Below, piece by piece: positions 53,252-61,516 of a stretch of 64,000 bases of DNA; the stretch's first letter is position 1, and each line of letters starts with the position of its first letter. The DNA comes from an uncultured bacterium. Its GTDB lineage: Bacteria > Verrucomicrobiota > Kiritimatiellia > CAIKKV01 > CAIJXV01. Location of the stretch: positions 62,001 through 126,000 of the forward strand of contig CAIJXV010000013.1 in the NCBI GenBank assembly GCA_903824675.1. The letters run 5' to 3'. The translations under genes and the position numbers were made by a program. The notes beneath the pieces were generated by a model that did not search any database, had not been told where the DNA came from, and saw only the letters and a list, made by a program, of their open reading frames with translations.

Positions 53252-53624
53252 CTCGTCGGAGTTTACGCCGTTGCGGTATGACCTAACAGCCTATTGCCTA
53301 ATCCGCTACAGCCTTCGCGTCCCATAGGGACGCCAGTGAAATTAAACCTACTATTGCAAGACCACCATCGGGTGGCATTCCAATCGCTCCACGGTCAGGG
53401 CGATCTTTCCATCCCGGACGGCATCTTGGGTCAAATCAAGAGAACGATCACACGCTATGGCCTCTCGGATTGATCGGCCGCATCCCCCTCACCCCACCCC
53501 TCCCCCGCGCCGGGGGGAGGGAGGATTGGGGAAAATGTCGGCTTGTTCGTAGCGGGCCCCCTCCCGCGCCGGGGGGGAGGGAGGAAGCCATAATGTGGTA
53601 CGACACCAACCTGCATCTGATTTC

Positions 53625-53647
53625 TTCACACCTTCATAGATCTGGCT
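53625..53647 (-). repeat. 23-bp dispersed motif, minus-strand copy
   Basis: AGCCAGATCTATGAAGGTGT then GAA; one base differs from the 56526 copy. Confidence 0.75.
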
Positions 53648-53728
53648 CTATTCCGGTCCTGCTTCCCAAATGGCCCAACCTCGTATTTTCAGTTGGTAAC
53701 ATCGCAAAAATATTGTTTCAATCAGCGA

Positions 53729-54541
53729 ATGAGTTTTATCCCTTCTGTCCAGGAACCCGAAACGCCGACCCGCCCGGCACTCTGGTTGATTTTTCGCGGG
53801 ACTGACATCCTGGTTCATACGGAGCCCCTTCACGCACCGGAACTCCCGACCGGACTCGAGTTCCCCTTCCCGACCCTCCCCTTGCTTCGCCGCCAATTTC
53901 TGGGTCATCAGGATGAGCAACCCTGTTTTTCAGCCGAAGCGGAACCCTCCGCCCCCCCACCCGCAGGCTATGACTGGGTCGGCTTGCGCAGTGTATTCGG
54001 GCGTCTGCCGGATGCGCTCTTCTGGCTGGCGGCCCGGGCGGTCCAGATCATGGACTGGGATCGAACCCATCAATATTGCAGTCGCTGTGGCCAACCCGTT
54101 AAGGCACGTCCCAACGAACGATCCAAGGAGTGTTCCGCCTGCGGCTTCCTGGCCTTCCCCCGGATCGCACCGGCGGTGATCATCCGCATCACCCGCGGAC
54201 GGGAAATCCTTTTGGCCCGGGGCCGGCATTTCGCGACGGGCATGTTCAGCGTCATCGCGGGATTCGTCGAACCCGGGGAAACCCTCGAACAGGCCGCCGT
54301 GCGCGAAATCAAGGAAGAGGTCGGCCTGGACGTGTGCAACCTCCGGTATTTCGCCAGTCAACCGTGGCCCTTCCCTCATTCACTCATGCTCGCCTTCACC
54401 GCCGAATATGCGGGCGGCGAAATCCAGGTCGATCTCGACGAATTGGAGGAAGCGCATTGGTTCTCACTGGACCGACTCCCCACCTTACCCGGCCCCTTAA
54501 GCATCTCCCGCCGCCTGATCGATGATTTCGTTAACCGGTGA
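53729..54541 (+). CDS. nudC: NADH pyrophosphatase / NAD-cap hydrolase (Nudix)
   Basis: 270 aa. An N-terminal regulatory domain, a Zn ribbon (CSRCGQPV ... CSACG), then the Nudix box GFVEPGETLEQAAVREIKEE (GX5EX7REUXEEXGU complete). SQPWPFPHSLML after the box is the diagnostic NudC motif. The enzyme splits NADH to NMNH and AMP and can remove NAD caps from RNA. ATG 53729 is chosen over the track start, 12 codons upstream. No SD seen; the 23-bp repeat lies about 80 bp upstream. Confidence 0.93.
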   Translation: MSFIPSVQEPETPTRPALWLIFRGTDILVHTEPLHAPELPTGLEFPFPTLPLLRRQFLGHQDEQPCFSAEAEPSAPPPAGYDWVGLRSVFGRLPDALFWLAARAVQIMDWDRTHQYCSRCGQPVKARPNERSKECSACGFLAFPRIAPAVIIRITRGREILLARGRHFATGMFSVIAGFVEPGETLEQAAVREIKEEVGLDVCNLRYFASQPWPFPHSLMLAFTAEYAGGEIQVDLDELEEAHWFSLDRLPTLPGPLSISRRLIDDFVNR

Positions 54542-54928
54542 AGAGTCGGAACGAATTGACCCGGCATCTTCTGACTGATCGGGAGAATCAGTTCAACCGT
54601 GAACCCGAAGGCACGGCCCATCCCACTCACCCCTCACCCCGCCCTCTCCCGCAAGGGGCGAGGGAGAAGCAGAGCGCCACCGCATAATAACTTTAGCGGG
54701 ATCATTCCCTGGAGCGAAGGATTACCTCATCCCCGGCGAGGGAGAGGTCGGACTCAATCGCCGTTACGGCGCATCGAGCCCGGGTGAGGAGGATCCACCT
54801 TCTCTCCTTCCGGCAAATTCCAAATTTTCCTGTGGCCACGACCTCAAATTAAAGCTATATTTTTGCCCTGTTTTCTCTCTATCAAGTTGGCCCACTTGGA
54901 GGCATTCCCTCCAGAGAAGGAGTCGATC
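54542..54928. other. Intergenic region with GC-rich hairpins
   Basis: No gene supported. CCCTCTCCCGCAAGGGGCGA and GGG form a stem that might end the nudC transcript, though no T-run follows. Related GAGGGAGA sequences recur toward 54740. An AT-rich stretch near 54845-54860 may hold the GH4 promoter. Confidence 0.5.
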
Positions 54929-56497
54929 ATGGCGCGTAAAGTAACCATTATTGGGGCGGGGAGTGTCGGTTTTACACGGGGCCTGATGCGGGACATGCTA
55001 GCCGTCCCGGAACTGGCCGATACGGAATTCGCTTTCATGGACATCAATGCCCAGAATCTCGACATGCTCGCCCAATTGGTCCGGCGCGATATCGAGTTCA
55101 ACAAACTCCCCGCCCGCATCACGACCACCACGAATCGCCGCCGCGCGCTGGAAGGCGCCGATTATGTCTATAACGTCTGTCGTATCGGCGGTCTCGAAGG
55201 CTTCGCCACCGACATTGACATCCCCCTCAAATACGGCATCGATCAGTGCGTGGGCGACACCCTCTGCATCGGCGGCATCATGTACGGCCAGCGCAATGTC
55301 GCCGCCATCCTCGATTTCTGCCGCGATATTCGCGAAGTCGCCCAGCCCAACGCCCTCTTCCTCAATTACGCCAATCCCAATGCCATGAACACCTGGGCCG
55401 CCAATCAATACGGCAAGGTCAAAACCCTCGGCCTCTGCCATGGCGTCATGGGCGGCCACTGGCAGATCGCCTCGGTGATCGAATTCCTCATCAACGGCGA
55501 AAAAAAACCGACCGACAAGGGATTCAAGCCCGTCACCGTCAAGGACGTCGATATCATCTGCGCCGGGATCAATCACCAGACTTGGTATATTCAGGTCAAA
55601 TACCAGGGCAAGGACTGGACCGGCCGCCTGCTGGAAGGTTTTTCAAAACACCCTGTCTATCAGAAAACTGAAAAGATCCGCATCGATCTGCTGCGCCGCT
55701 TCGGTTATTACACCACCGAATCCAATGGCCATGTTTCGGAATATGTGCCCTGGTACCGCAAACGTCCCGCCGATATCCGCCAGTGGATCTCGCTTGATTC
55801 ATGGATCAACGGTGAAACCGGCGGCTATCTCCGGGTTAGCACTGAGGGACGCAACTGGTTTGAAACGGATTTCCCGAACTGGCTCAAACAGGATCCCTGG
55901 AGTTACGCCCCGGATAAACGCGGTCATGAACACGGCAGTTACATCATCGAAAGCCTGCTCACCGGGCGCCCCTATCGCGGCCACTTCAACGTGCCGAACT
56001 GCGGATGCATCACGAACCTGCCCGATGATGCCATCGTGGAAGTCCCCTGCTATGTCGATCGCAACGGGATCAGTATTCCCAAGGTCGGCGATCTCCCTCT
56101 CGGTTGCGCCGCGGTCTGCAATGTCTCAGTCAGCGTTCAACGGTTGGCCGTCGAAGCCGCCGTTCACGGCGATGTCGCGCTCCTGAAACAAGCAGCGATG
56201 ATGGATCCGCTGACCGGCGCCGTCTGCGATCCGCGTGAAATCAGCCAGATGGTCGACGAGATGTTGATCGCCCAGGCCCAATGGTTGCCGCAATACCGGA
56301 AAGAAATTCCCAAGGCGCAACAACGCCTGAAGAGCGAGAAAAGGCTCGGGACCAAAGTCTGGAAGGGCGCCGCGCGCTTGAAAACCAAGTCCGTCGCCGA
56401 AATGCGCAAAAACGCCCAGGAAGCCCGTCAAAACGCCCAGGCCGCGGATAAAGCCGCCGCCAAGCGTAAGGAACAGGTGACGCGGCGGAAGGCCTGA
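54929..56497 (+). CDS. Glycoside hydrolase family 4 (NAD-dependent)
   Basis: 522 aa, cytoplasmic. The N-terminal Rossmann site is KVTIIGAGSVGFTRGL. NYANPNAMNTW, GLCHGVMGG (metal-binding Cys-His) and GINHQTWYIQVKYQG are the GH4 catalytic and Mn-site blocks. GH4 enzymes cleave by NAD-dependent oxidation-elimination; alpha-galactosidase (MelA), alpha-glucosidase and alpha-galacturonidase types exist, and the exact type cannot be told. AAGGAG lies 7 nt before ATG 54929. The last 50 or so residues are Lys/Ala/Gln-rich (KNAQEARQNAQAADKAAAKR) and extend past the usual GH4 end. Confidence 0.92.
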   Translation: MARKVTIIGAGSVGFTRGLMRDMLAVPELADTEFAFMDINAQNLDMLAQLVRRDIEFNKLPARITTTTNRRRALEGADYVYNVCRIGGLEGFATDIDIPLKYGIDQCVGDTLCIGGIMYGQRNVAAILDFCRDIREVAQPNALFLNYANPNAMNTWAANQYGKVKTLGLCHGVMGGHWQIASVIEFLINGEKKPTDKGFKPVTVKDVDIICAGINHQTWYIQVKYQGKDWTGRLLEGFSKHPVYQKTEKIRIDLLRRFGYYTTESNGHVSEYVPWYRKRPADIRQWISLDSWINGETGGYLRVSTEGRNWFETDFPNWLKQDPWSYAPDKRGHEHGSYIIESLLTGRPYRGHFNVPNCGCITNLPDDAIVEVPCYVDRNGISIPKVGDLPLGCAAVCNVSVSVQRLAVEAAVHGDVALLKQAAMMDPLTGAVCDPREISQMVDEMLIAQAQWLPQYRKEIPKAQQRLKSEKRLGTKVWKGAARLKTKSVAEMRKNAQEARQNAQAADKAAAKRKEQVTRRKA

Positions 56498-56525
56498 TGA
56501 TCGGGCGGTACCGTCCGAAAAAAGC

Positions 56526-56550
56526 AAAGCCAGACCTATGAAGGTGTGAA
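56526..56550 (+). repeat. 23-bp dispersed motif, copy 2
   Basis: AAAGCCAGACCTATGAAGGT then GTGAA, identical over 22 bp to the 14984 copy. Confidence 0.75.
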
Positions 56551-56607
56551 TAAATCGGCCAGAAACGGTCGGGGTGGCACCCGACCCTCCCAACACCTAA
56601 GAATAAC

Positions 56608-56647
56608 CGTCGGTATTTACAAGGGAGGGACGGCTGCCACGCCGTCC
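56608..56647 (+). repeat. GGACGGC hairpin repeat, copy 1
   Basis: AAGGGAGGGACGGCTGCCAC followed by GCCGTCC; GGACGGC-TGCCAC-GCCGTCC is a perfect 7-bp stem. An inverted copy lies at 59533-59573. Confidence 0.8.
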
Positions 56648-56897
56648 ACCGATTTGTTCACAGGTTCTATGGACTGGCTTATGCGTTTAGCCGTCCGGTA
56701 GAAGCTGTAAAAAAATAAAATCCTGACGGTCGGGACCCTTCGGCTTCGCTCAGGGGAGCCGGAGCCTGACCCTCCACTGGAGGGATGACCTCCGTGTCGT
56801 CCACGAATTAATTCACGGTTTTTTACGCCCGGCTGGTCGCCGTTATGACGGATGAGATCACCGGCGTGCCCCTCTAGCCGGTTGGCGCAATATCGGT

Positions 56898-59213
56898 CTA
56901 TTTACTGAATTTCAACGTCCCCCGAAACACGCTCGCTCCAAAAGTCGTCACATACACGATCCGTTCATCCTGAGGATCGAAAGCCACCCGTTGAATATTC
57001 GAGAAAGGCAGATTTTGAACTGGCGCAAATGTTTGTCCGTTGTCCTGTGACAAAAAAAGGCCCTCCTCCGGCGCCCCCTCGGTCAACGTCATGTAAATCC
57101 ATCCCTTGCGACGCGGATCCAGATAGGCCCCGAAATGTTCCGGTCCTTTCCGGGCCAGCAGAGACCAGCTTGCGCCTCCGTCAGTGGTCCGGTAAAGCCC
57201 GCCTTCTTTACGCGGACCGGCATCCGCCACGCTCAGATAAATCGTCCGGGAATCAGCCGGATCAACGGTAAAATCCTTGGGCCAGAGGAATCGTTTCGCC
57301 GTTAGCGATTCCCAACTCTGAGTGGCCGGGTTCAGCCGGAAAAGACCTACCCCGTCCTCCTGAAAGATCCGCCCCACCCGCAACGCGGTCACCAGGGCAA
57401 ACAGGGTCCCATCCTGATGACGGAATACCCGGGTCACCCGCCGATTCTTTTCAGACCCCAACCCCTGCCCCACCGGCGCCCAGTGTTGCCCTCCGTCCTC
57501 GGAACCATAGACCCCATGATTCCAGACCGCCGCAAACAAGCGCCGCCGATCGCGCGGGCTTCGCGGATCGACGATCACCGAGGTCGTCGCGGAAACGGGC
57601 AACCCGACAGTGACGGGTTTCCACGTATTCCCCGAATCCATGCTCAGGCAGACACCCCCCGCCCCGGACGATTTATGGCGATTCTCGATAATGTTGCCAT
57701 TGGGGATATCATGCACATCTGAAAAGGCACCCCATATTTTTCCCGGAATGTCGGGATCGAACGCCAACTCGTAGCAAGTGTTCTGCCAGGGTGCGCGTCC
57801 GGTTTTCCCCCACCATTGCCAACTTCGTCCGCGGTCGGCGGACCGGGCCAACCCGATATCGGTGTAGGCGATGTAATGGCGCTCAGGATTCAGGGGGTCT
57901 ACATAATAATTCCAGGTGGTCGTCACCCCAAGTCCCTGGGGTCGCCAACAGGCATCCCGGCCGGTCCGGGTTAAATCGGCGCTTTTCGACATCGCACTCA
58001 CCCAGGTGCTCCCGCCATCGCGAGTCAGGTAACATCTCCCGCTATCCGAAAACAGGACTCGCCGCGAATCGGTCGGACAGATCGCCCAACCCAGGCCCGC
58101 TTCCTGAAAATTCTGGCCCAGAGTGGCCGTCAACCAATTCGGCTCGACATTATAAAGCCCTTTCCAACGGGGATCGGAATAAAAGGTCGCCTTCCAACTC
58201 TCGCCGGCATCTTCCGATTTCCAGACGGCATTATGATAAGGCGGGGAAAATCCTGTACTGGTGTTGAAAGCGTAAACGGTGTCGGGCTTCTCATCACAGG
58301 CCAGCAGGCCGGGATATTGCGCCACCGGGCCATCCGCCCACTCATCCATTTTCCGGATCCCCCGGTTAATCTCGCCTTTCATCACGCTCTCCCAGGATTC
58401 GCCTCGATCGCGCGATCGATAGATCCCCCCGACATATTGGCCGGCCAGATCCCTGGCCGGCACGGAACAATAGAGAACGGTTTTTCGGGTCCGGGGATCC
58501 GATCCCCCCGCAAATGAGCGAATCTCGGTCCACGGCAACCCGTTCGTTTTGGGAAACCAGGTTTGGCCTCCGTCATCACTGCGATAAACGCCCTTCGTCG
58601 TCCCTGAAAACAGCGCCCGGTTACCCGGTTTACCCGTCCGTTCAAAACGAAAGGACAAGGGCGTTCCCTCAATCCCCGAACAGGTTTCCCAATGGATCCC
58701 CCCATTGATCGAAAGCGCGACGCCGGACGAAGTTCCCACCAGCATCCATTCCGGTTGATCGGGATCGATCGCGATTCCGCCGACCAATTCCGCCTTGAGA
58801 TCCCCGATGGGTTGAAAGGTTTGCCCGCCATCCCGCGACACCCGCAGGGAGCCGGACCAATCGTGCGCGGCAAAAACAACCTGGGGATCCTGGGGGTGAA
58901 AAGCGGGTCGACACCGGATATTCCCACGCAATTGCCGATGATGAATGAGCGCCCAGTCGTGACCGCCATCCTGCGAAAGATACGCCCCGCTCATGTCGCA
59001 ATTGAGCATCATACGATCCGGATCGGCCGGACTGATGGCGGGCGTGAACATCGCCCCGCCGCCGCCCAATCCCACCATTTCCCACTCGAAACAGACCGCG
59101 GTCGGCGAGGAGGTTTCCTGGGCTTGCGCGGCCATTCCCAAACCGATCATCAAGGCCAAGACGGCCCCCCTGATAGGCCTTCGGCGACCAGGTCGTTGTT
59201 CTCGATGTTTCAT
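56898..59213 (-). CDS. Secreted multi-Asp-box (BNR/GH74-like) beta-propeller protein
   Basis: 771 aa with a signal peptide (GAVLALMIGLGMAAQAQ). About twelve Asp-box motifs of the form SxDGGxTW occur along the whole protein (SQDGGHDWA, SRDGGQTFQ, SDDGGQTWF, TRDGGSTWV, SEDGGQHWA, TTDGGASWS and others). That number suggests two seven-bladed propellers, as in GH74 xyloglucanases and Vps10-type proteins. GH74 catalytic Asp residues cannot be assigned by eye. A secreted glycan hydrolase or binding protein is likely. The gene is flanked by inverted copies of the GGACGGC repeat. Confidence 0.82.
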   Translation of the reverse strand: MKHREQRPGRRRPIRGAVLALMIGLGMAAQAQETSSPTAVCFEWEMVGLGGGGAMFTPAISPADPDRMMLNCDMSGAYLSQDGGHDWALIHHRQLRGNIRCRPAFHPQDPQVVFAAHDWSGSLRVSRDGGQTFQPIGDLKAELVGGIAIDPDQPEWMLVGTSSGVALSINGGIHWETCSGIEGTPLSFRFERTGKPGNRALFSGTTKGVYRSDDGGQTWFPKTNGLPWTEIRSFAGGSDPRTRKTVLYCSVPARDLAGQYVGGIYRSRDRGESWESVMKGEINRGIRKMDEWADGPVAQYPGLLACDEKPDTVYAFNTSTGFSPPYHNAVWKSEDAGESWKATFYSDPRWKGLYNVEPNWLTATLGQNFQEAGLGWAICPTDSRRVLFSDSGRCYLTRDGGSTWVSAMSKSADLTRTGRDACWRPQGLGVTTTWNYYVDPLNPERHYIAYTDIGLARSADRGRSWQWWGKTGRAPWQNTCYELAFDPDIPGKIWGAFSDVHDIPNGNIIENRHKSSGAGGVCLSMDSGNTWKPVTVGLPVSATTSVIVDPRSPRDRRRLFAAVWNHGVYGSEDGGQHWAPVGQGLGSEKNRRVTRVFRHQDGTLFALVTALRVGRIFQEDGVGLFRLNPATQSWESLTAKRFLWPKDFTVDPADSRTIYLSVADAGPRKEGGLYRTTDGGASWSLLARKGPEHFGAYLDPRRKGWIYMTLTEGAPEEGLFLSQDNGQTFAPVQNLPFSNIQRVAFDPQDERIVYVTTFGASVFRGTLKFSK

Positions 59214-59263
59214 GACGTCACGTTAAACCATTTCCCCTGAATATCAATTCCAAACCTCGCCAT

Positions 59264-59469
59264 CTGATCATTGCCTAATGTCCGCGTAGTGGTGGTCCCC
59301 GACAAGTTCGGGCCGCGAACGGACGGCTCGCCAGAGTCTCGCCCTCCAAAGGTCAATCTATACAAGATGGATAACTCTTCCCTGGAGGGCGAGACTCTGA
59401 CGAGCCGCGGGGGCAACGGGTGAAACCTGTGGTCGCCATTCGGCGATGCGCTCTTACGCGATGATTAGG
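59264..59469. repeat. Hairpin element A, copy 2
   Basis: Arms GGCTCGCCAGAGTCTCGCCC and GGGCGAGACTCTGACGAGCC extend to 24 bp with one mismatch around the same loop as copy 1. A 15-bp direct repeat CATCTGATCATTGCC lies at both ends (59261-59275 and 59475-59489). Confidence 0.85.
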
Positions 59470-59532
59470 GTCGACATCTGATCATTGCCACGCGCATCCA
59501 GGCTGAAGATGAAATATGTAGGTGAAAAAAAC

Positions 59533-59573
59533 GGACGGCGTGGCAGCCGTCCCTCCCTTGCAAGAACCGACGG
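59533..59573 (-). repeat. GGACGGC hairpin repeat, copy 2 (inverted)
   Basis: Reverse complement of the 56608 copy with a few changes. Together the two bracket the Asp-box gene. Confidence 0.8.
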
Positions 59574-59665
59574 CGATTCTTAGCCGGAGCGATTCCGTTG
59601 CGACGATAAAACGGCAAACGACAAGGGATCGCCATTCCCGGGGTGGACCGGGCGGTCCCTCGCGC

Positions 59666-60173
59666 GGGGCGCATCTGCGATTCGGTGCAAATTCGCCTAT
59701 TTCCTTGATAAACCGCCCCAGGTGGGGCTTCGCCCACAACCCGATTCCCCGTTGTTGTCGGACGGGCCTCGGCGCCCGGCGTCCGCGGATCCTCTCCAGA
59801 CGCCCGCCACCGAGGGCGGGCCGACATCGATTAAAAACGGATGGTGTAACGCCCTTTAGGGTAGGGCTTCGTCCACAACCCGATTCCCCGTTGTTGTCGG
59901 CCGGGCCTCGGCGCCCGGCGTCCGCGGATCCTCTCCAGACGCCCGCCACTGAGGGCGGGCCGACATCGATTAAAAACGGATGGTGTAACGCCCTTTAGGG
60001 TAGGGCTTCGTCCACAACCCGATTCCTCGTTGTTGTCGGACGGGCCTCTGCGCCCGGCGTCTGCGGATCCTCTCCAGACGCCCGCCACCGAGGGCGGGCC
60101 GACATCGAGTCAAAACGGTTGGTGTAAACGCCCTTTAGGCGGTTTCTGTACACCGAATCGCAGATGCGCCCCC
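59666..60173. mobile_element. Inverted-repeat-bounded element with tandem 139-bp units
   Basis: GGGGCGCATCTGCGATTCGG and TG (left end) recurs exactly inverted on the right (about 60151-60172), giving a 22-bp perfect terminal inverted repeat. GGCGGTTT next to the arms is also inverted. No transposase gene lies inside, so it would be a non-autonomous element if mobile. Classifying it as mobile is inference. Confidence 0.5.
59722..60140. repeat. Three tandem 139-bp repeats
   Basis: Units start at 59722, 59861 and 60000, each opening GTRGGGCTTCGYCCACAACC and closing near AACGCCCTTTAGG. They differ at only a few positions, mostly in unit 3 and at the edges. Each has internal hairpins (CCCGCC-ACCGA-GGGCGGG; GGGC...GCCC). 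Confidence 0.95.
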
Positions 60174-60198
60174 TCGCGCGCGCCACTAAAATAACCGC

Positions 60199-60226
60199 TT
60201 TACACTGCCTTTTGTTCCGATATACT
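60199..60226 (+). promoter_or_regulatory. Promoter of the DegT operon
   Basis: TTTACA (60199-60204), 16-bp spacer, TATACT (60221-60226); each box matches 5 of 6. Transcription would start about 72 nt before ATG 60306, just outside the inverted-repeat element. Confidence 0.65.
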
Positions 60227-60305
60227 TTTTTGCGTTTCTTTTTCGCAGGATTCCCGGCACAAATGCCAGGATGAATCACCACCCAATCAGATGAGGAGTT
60301 GTTAG

Positions 60306-61430
60306 ATGAAGGTTCCTTTTTACGGACATGTCCGCCAGTACACCAACCTGAAGAGCGAGATCGACGCCAACATCAAGACCGTGATCGAAAGCGGCGAATA
60401 TGTCATGGGTCCGATGCTCAAGAAATTCGAAGCCGAATTCGCCCAATTCTCCCAAACCAAATTCGCCATCGGCGTGGCCAACGGCACCGATGCCATCTGG
60501 CTGGCGCTGCTCGCCCTCGGCGTCGGTCCCGGCGATGAATGCATCACCCACACCAATACTTTCTTCGCCACCGCCGAAGCCATCTGGTTCACCGGCGCCA
60601 CCGCCGTCTTCGTCGACTGCGACCCCAAAACCCGGTGCATCGATCCCTCCAAGATCGAAGCCGCCATCACCCCCAAGACCAAGGCCATCATCCCCGTCCA
60701 TCTGTATGGCCAGTGCGCCGATATGCGCGCCATCCGCAAAATCGCCGACAAGCACAAGCTGTTCGTCATCGAAGATAACGCCCAGGCCATTGACGCCGCC
60801 GGCCCTGATTTCCGGATCGGCGAACTCAGCGATGCGGCCACGACCAGTTTCATCATCCAGAAGAACCTCGGCACCTTCGGTGACGGCGGCATCGTCATCA
60901 CCAATAATCCCGAGATCGACCGCCTGGTCCGCAAGATGCGCAACCACGGCTCTGAAAAGCGCTCGCAGCACAGCTTCGGGTTCAACAGCCGTCTGGATGA
61001 CATCCACGCCGGCATCCTGAGCGCCAAGCTCAAGCACATTCACGTCGGCAACGATCAGCGCCGTAAATGGGCCGCGCGTTATACCGCCGCCTTCAAGGGC
61101 GTCAAGAGCTTCACGCTCCCCTACGAAGTGCCCGGGGGCCGCCATATCTTCCATCTCTATGTCGTCGAAACGGTCAATCCCGCCAAACGGGACGCCCTGA
61201 TGAAGTTCCTCATCGATAATGGCATCGATGCCAAGAGCCATTATCCCATCGCCATCCACCAGCAGGAAGGCTATCCGTGGGGCAAGCAGGCGCGCATCGT
61301 CGGGCCCATCCCGAACTCGGAACGCAACGCCGTCTCCTGCGTCAGTCTGCCGATGTTCCCGGAATTGACCGAAGCGGAAGTGGATTACACCATCCAGAAG
61401 TGCCTGGAATGGGATAAAGCCAACGCGTAA
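60306..61430 (+). CDS. DegT/DnrJ/EryC1/StrS-family PLP aminotransferase
   Basis: 374 aa, cytoplasmic, fold-type I. VPFYGHVRQYTNLKSEID and SGEYVMGPMLKKFEAEFA are the family's N-terminus. ANGTDAIWLALLALGVGPGD binds the cofactor phosphate. IEDNAQA carries the PLP-contacting Asp. FIIQKNLGTFGDGG holds the Schiff-base Lys. These enzymes aminate keto-sugars, usually nucleotide-linked. Beside a Gfo/Idh oxidoreductase and nagB it may handle an amino or keto sugar. GAGGAG lies 7 nt before ATG 60306. Confidence 0.93.
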   Translation: MKVPFYGHVRQYTNLKSEIDANIKTVIESGEYVMGPMLKKFEAEFAQFSQTKFAIGVANGTDAIWLALLALGVGPGDECITHTNTFFATAEAIWFTGATAVFVDCDPKTRCIDPSKIEAAITPKTKAIIPVHLYGQCADMRAIRKIADKHKLFVIEDNAQAIDAAGPDFRIGELSDAATTSFIIQKNLGTFGDGGIVITNNPEIDRLVRKMRNHGSEKRSQHSFGFNSRLDDIHAGILSAKLKHIHVGNDQRRKWAARYTAAFKGVKSFTLPYEVPGGRHIFHLYVVETVNPAKRDALMKFLIDNGIDAKSHYPIAIHQQEGYPWGKQARIVGPIPNSERNAVSCVSLPMFPELTEAEVDYTIQKCLEWDKANA

Positions 61431-61452
61431 TTCCGTCCATTTCATATAACCC

Positions 61453-61489
61453 ACGGGAACGGGATCGCGCTGATCCCGTTCCCGTTTTT
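61453..61489 (+). terminator. Rho-independent terminator after the DegT gene
   Basis: ACGGGAACGGGATC-GCGCT-GATCCCGTTCCCGT then TTTT. The stem is 14 bp and perfect. Readthrough would be needed for the next gene to share the transcript. Confidence 0.92.
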
Positions 61490-61516
61490 AGTATTCAGCC
61501 TTAAAAGGAGCAAACG

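Larger units (their letters stand above)
52574..53728. other. Repeat-rich intergenic region around tRNA-Gly
   Basis: Apart from the tRNA no gene is supported. It holds a ~199-bp inverted-repeat element (53053-53251), two copies of a CCTCCCGCGCCGGGGGGAGG palindrome (near 53499-53525 and 53560-53585), and one 23-bp motif copy. The ORF at 53470-53805 spans these repeats. Confidence 0.7.
56498..56897. other. Intergenic repeat cluster
   Basis: No gene. In order it holds the 23-bp motif (56526-56550), the GGACGGC hairpin repeat (56608-56647), and further GC-rich inverted repeats around 56735-56790. Confidence 0.7.
59214..60305. other. 1.1-kb repeat-packed intergenic region
   Basis: No gene. It holds element A copy 2, an inverted GGACGGC repeat, a 22-bp inverted-repeat element with three 139-bp tandem units, and the promoter of the DegT operon. 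All ORFs listed here read repeats; the 139-bp period is not a multiple of 3. Confidence 0.85.

Noticed and set aside
53470-53805. 111-aa plus-strand ORF before nudC
   Set aside because: It spans the GC-rich palindromes and the 23-bp repeat and overlaps nudC in another frame.
59722-60140. CRISPR array
   Set aside because: Units are 139 bp and contiguous with no unique spacers, and no cas genes are near.
59482-60282. Minus-strand ORFs with GRRAPRP repeats
   Set aside because: They read 139-bp units that are out of phase with codons; the similar peptides are by-products of the repeat.
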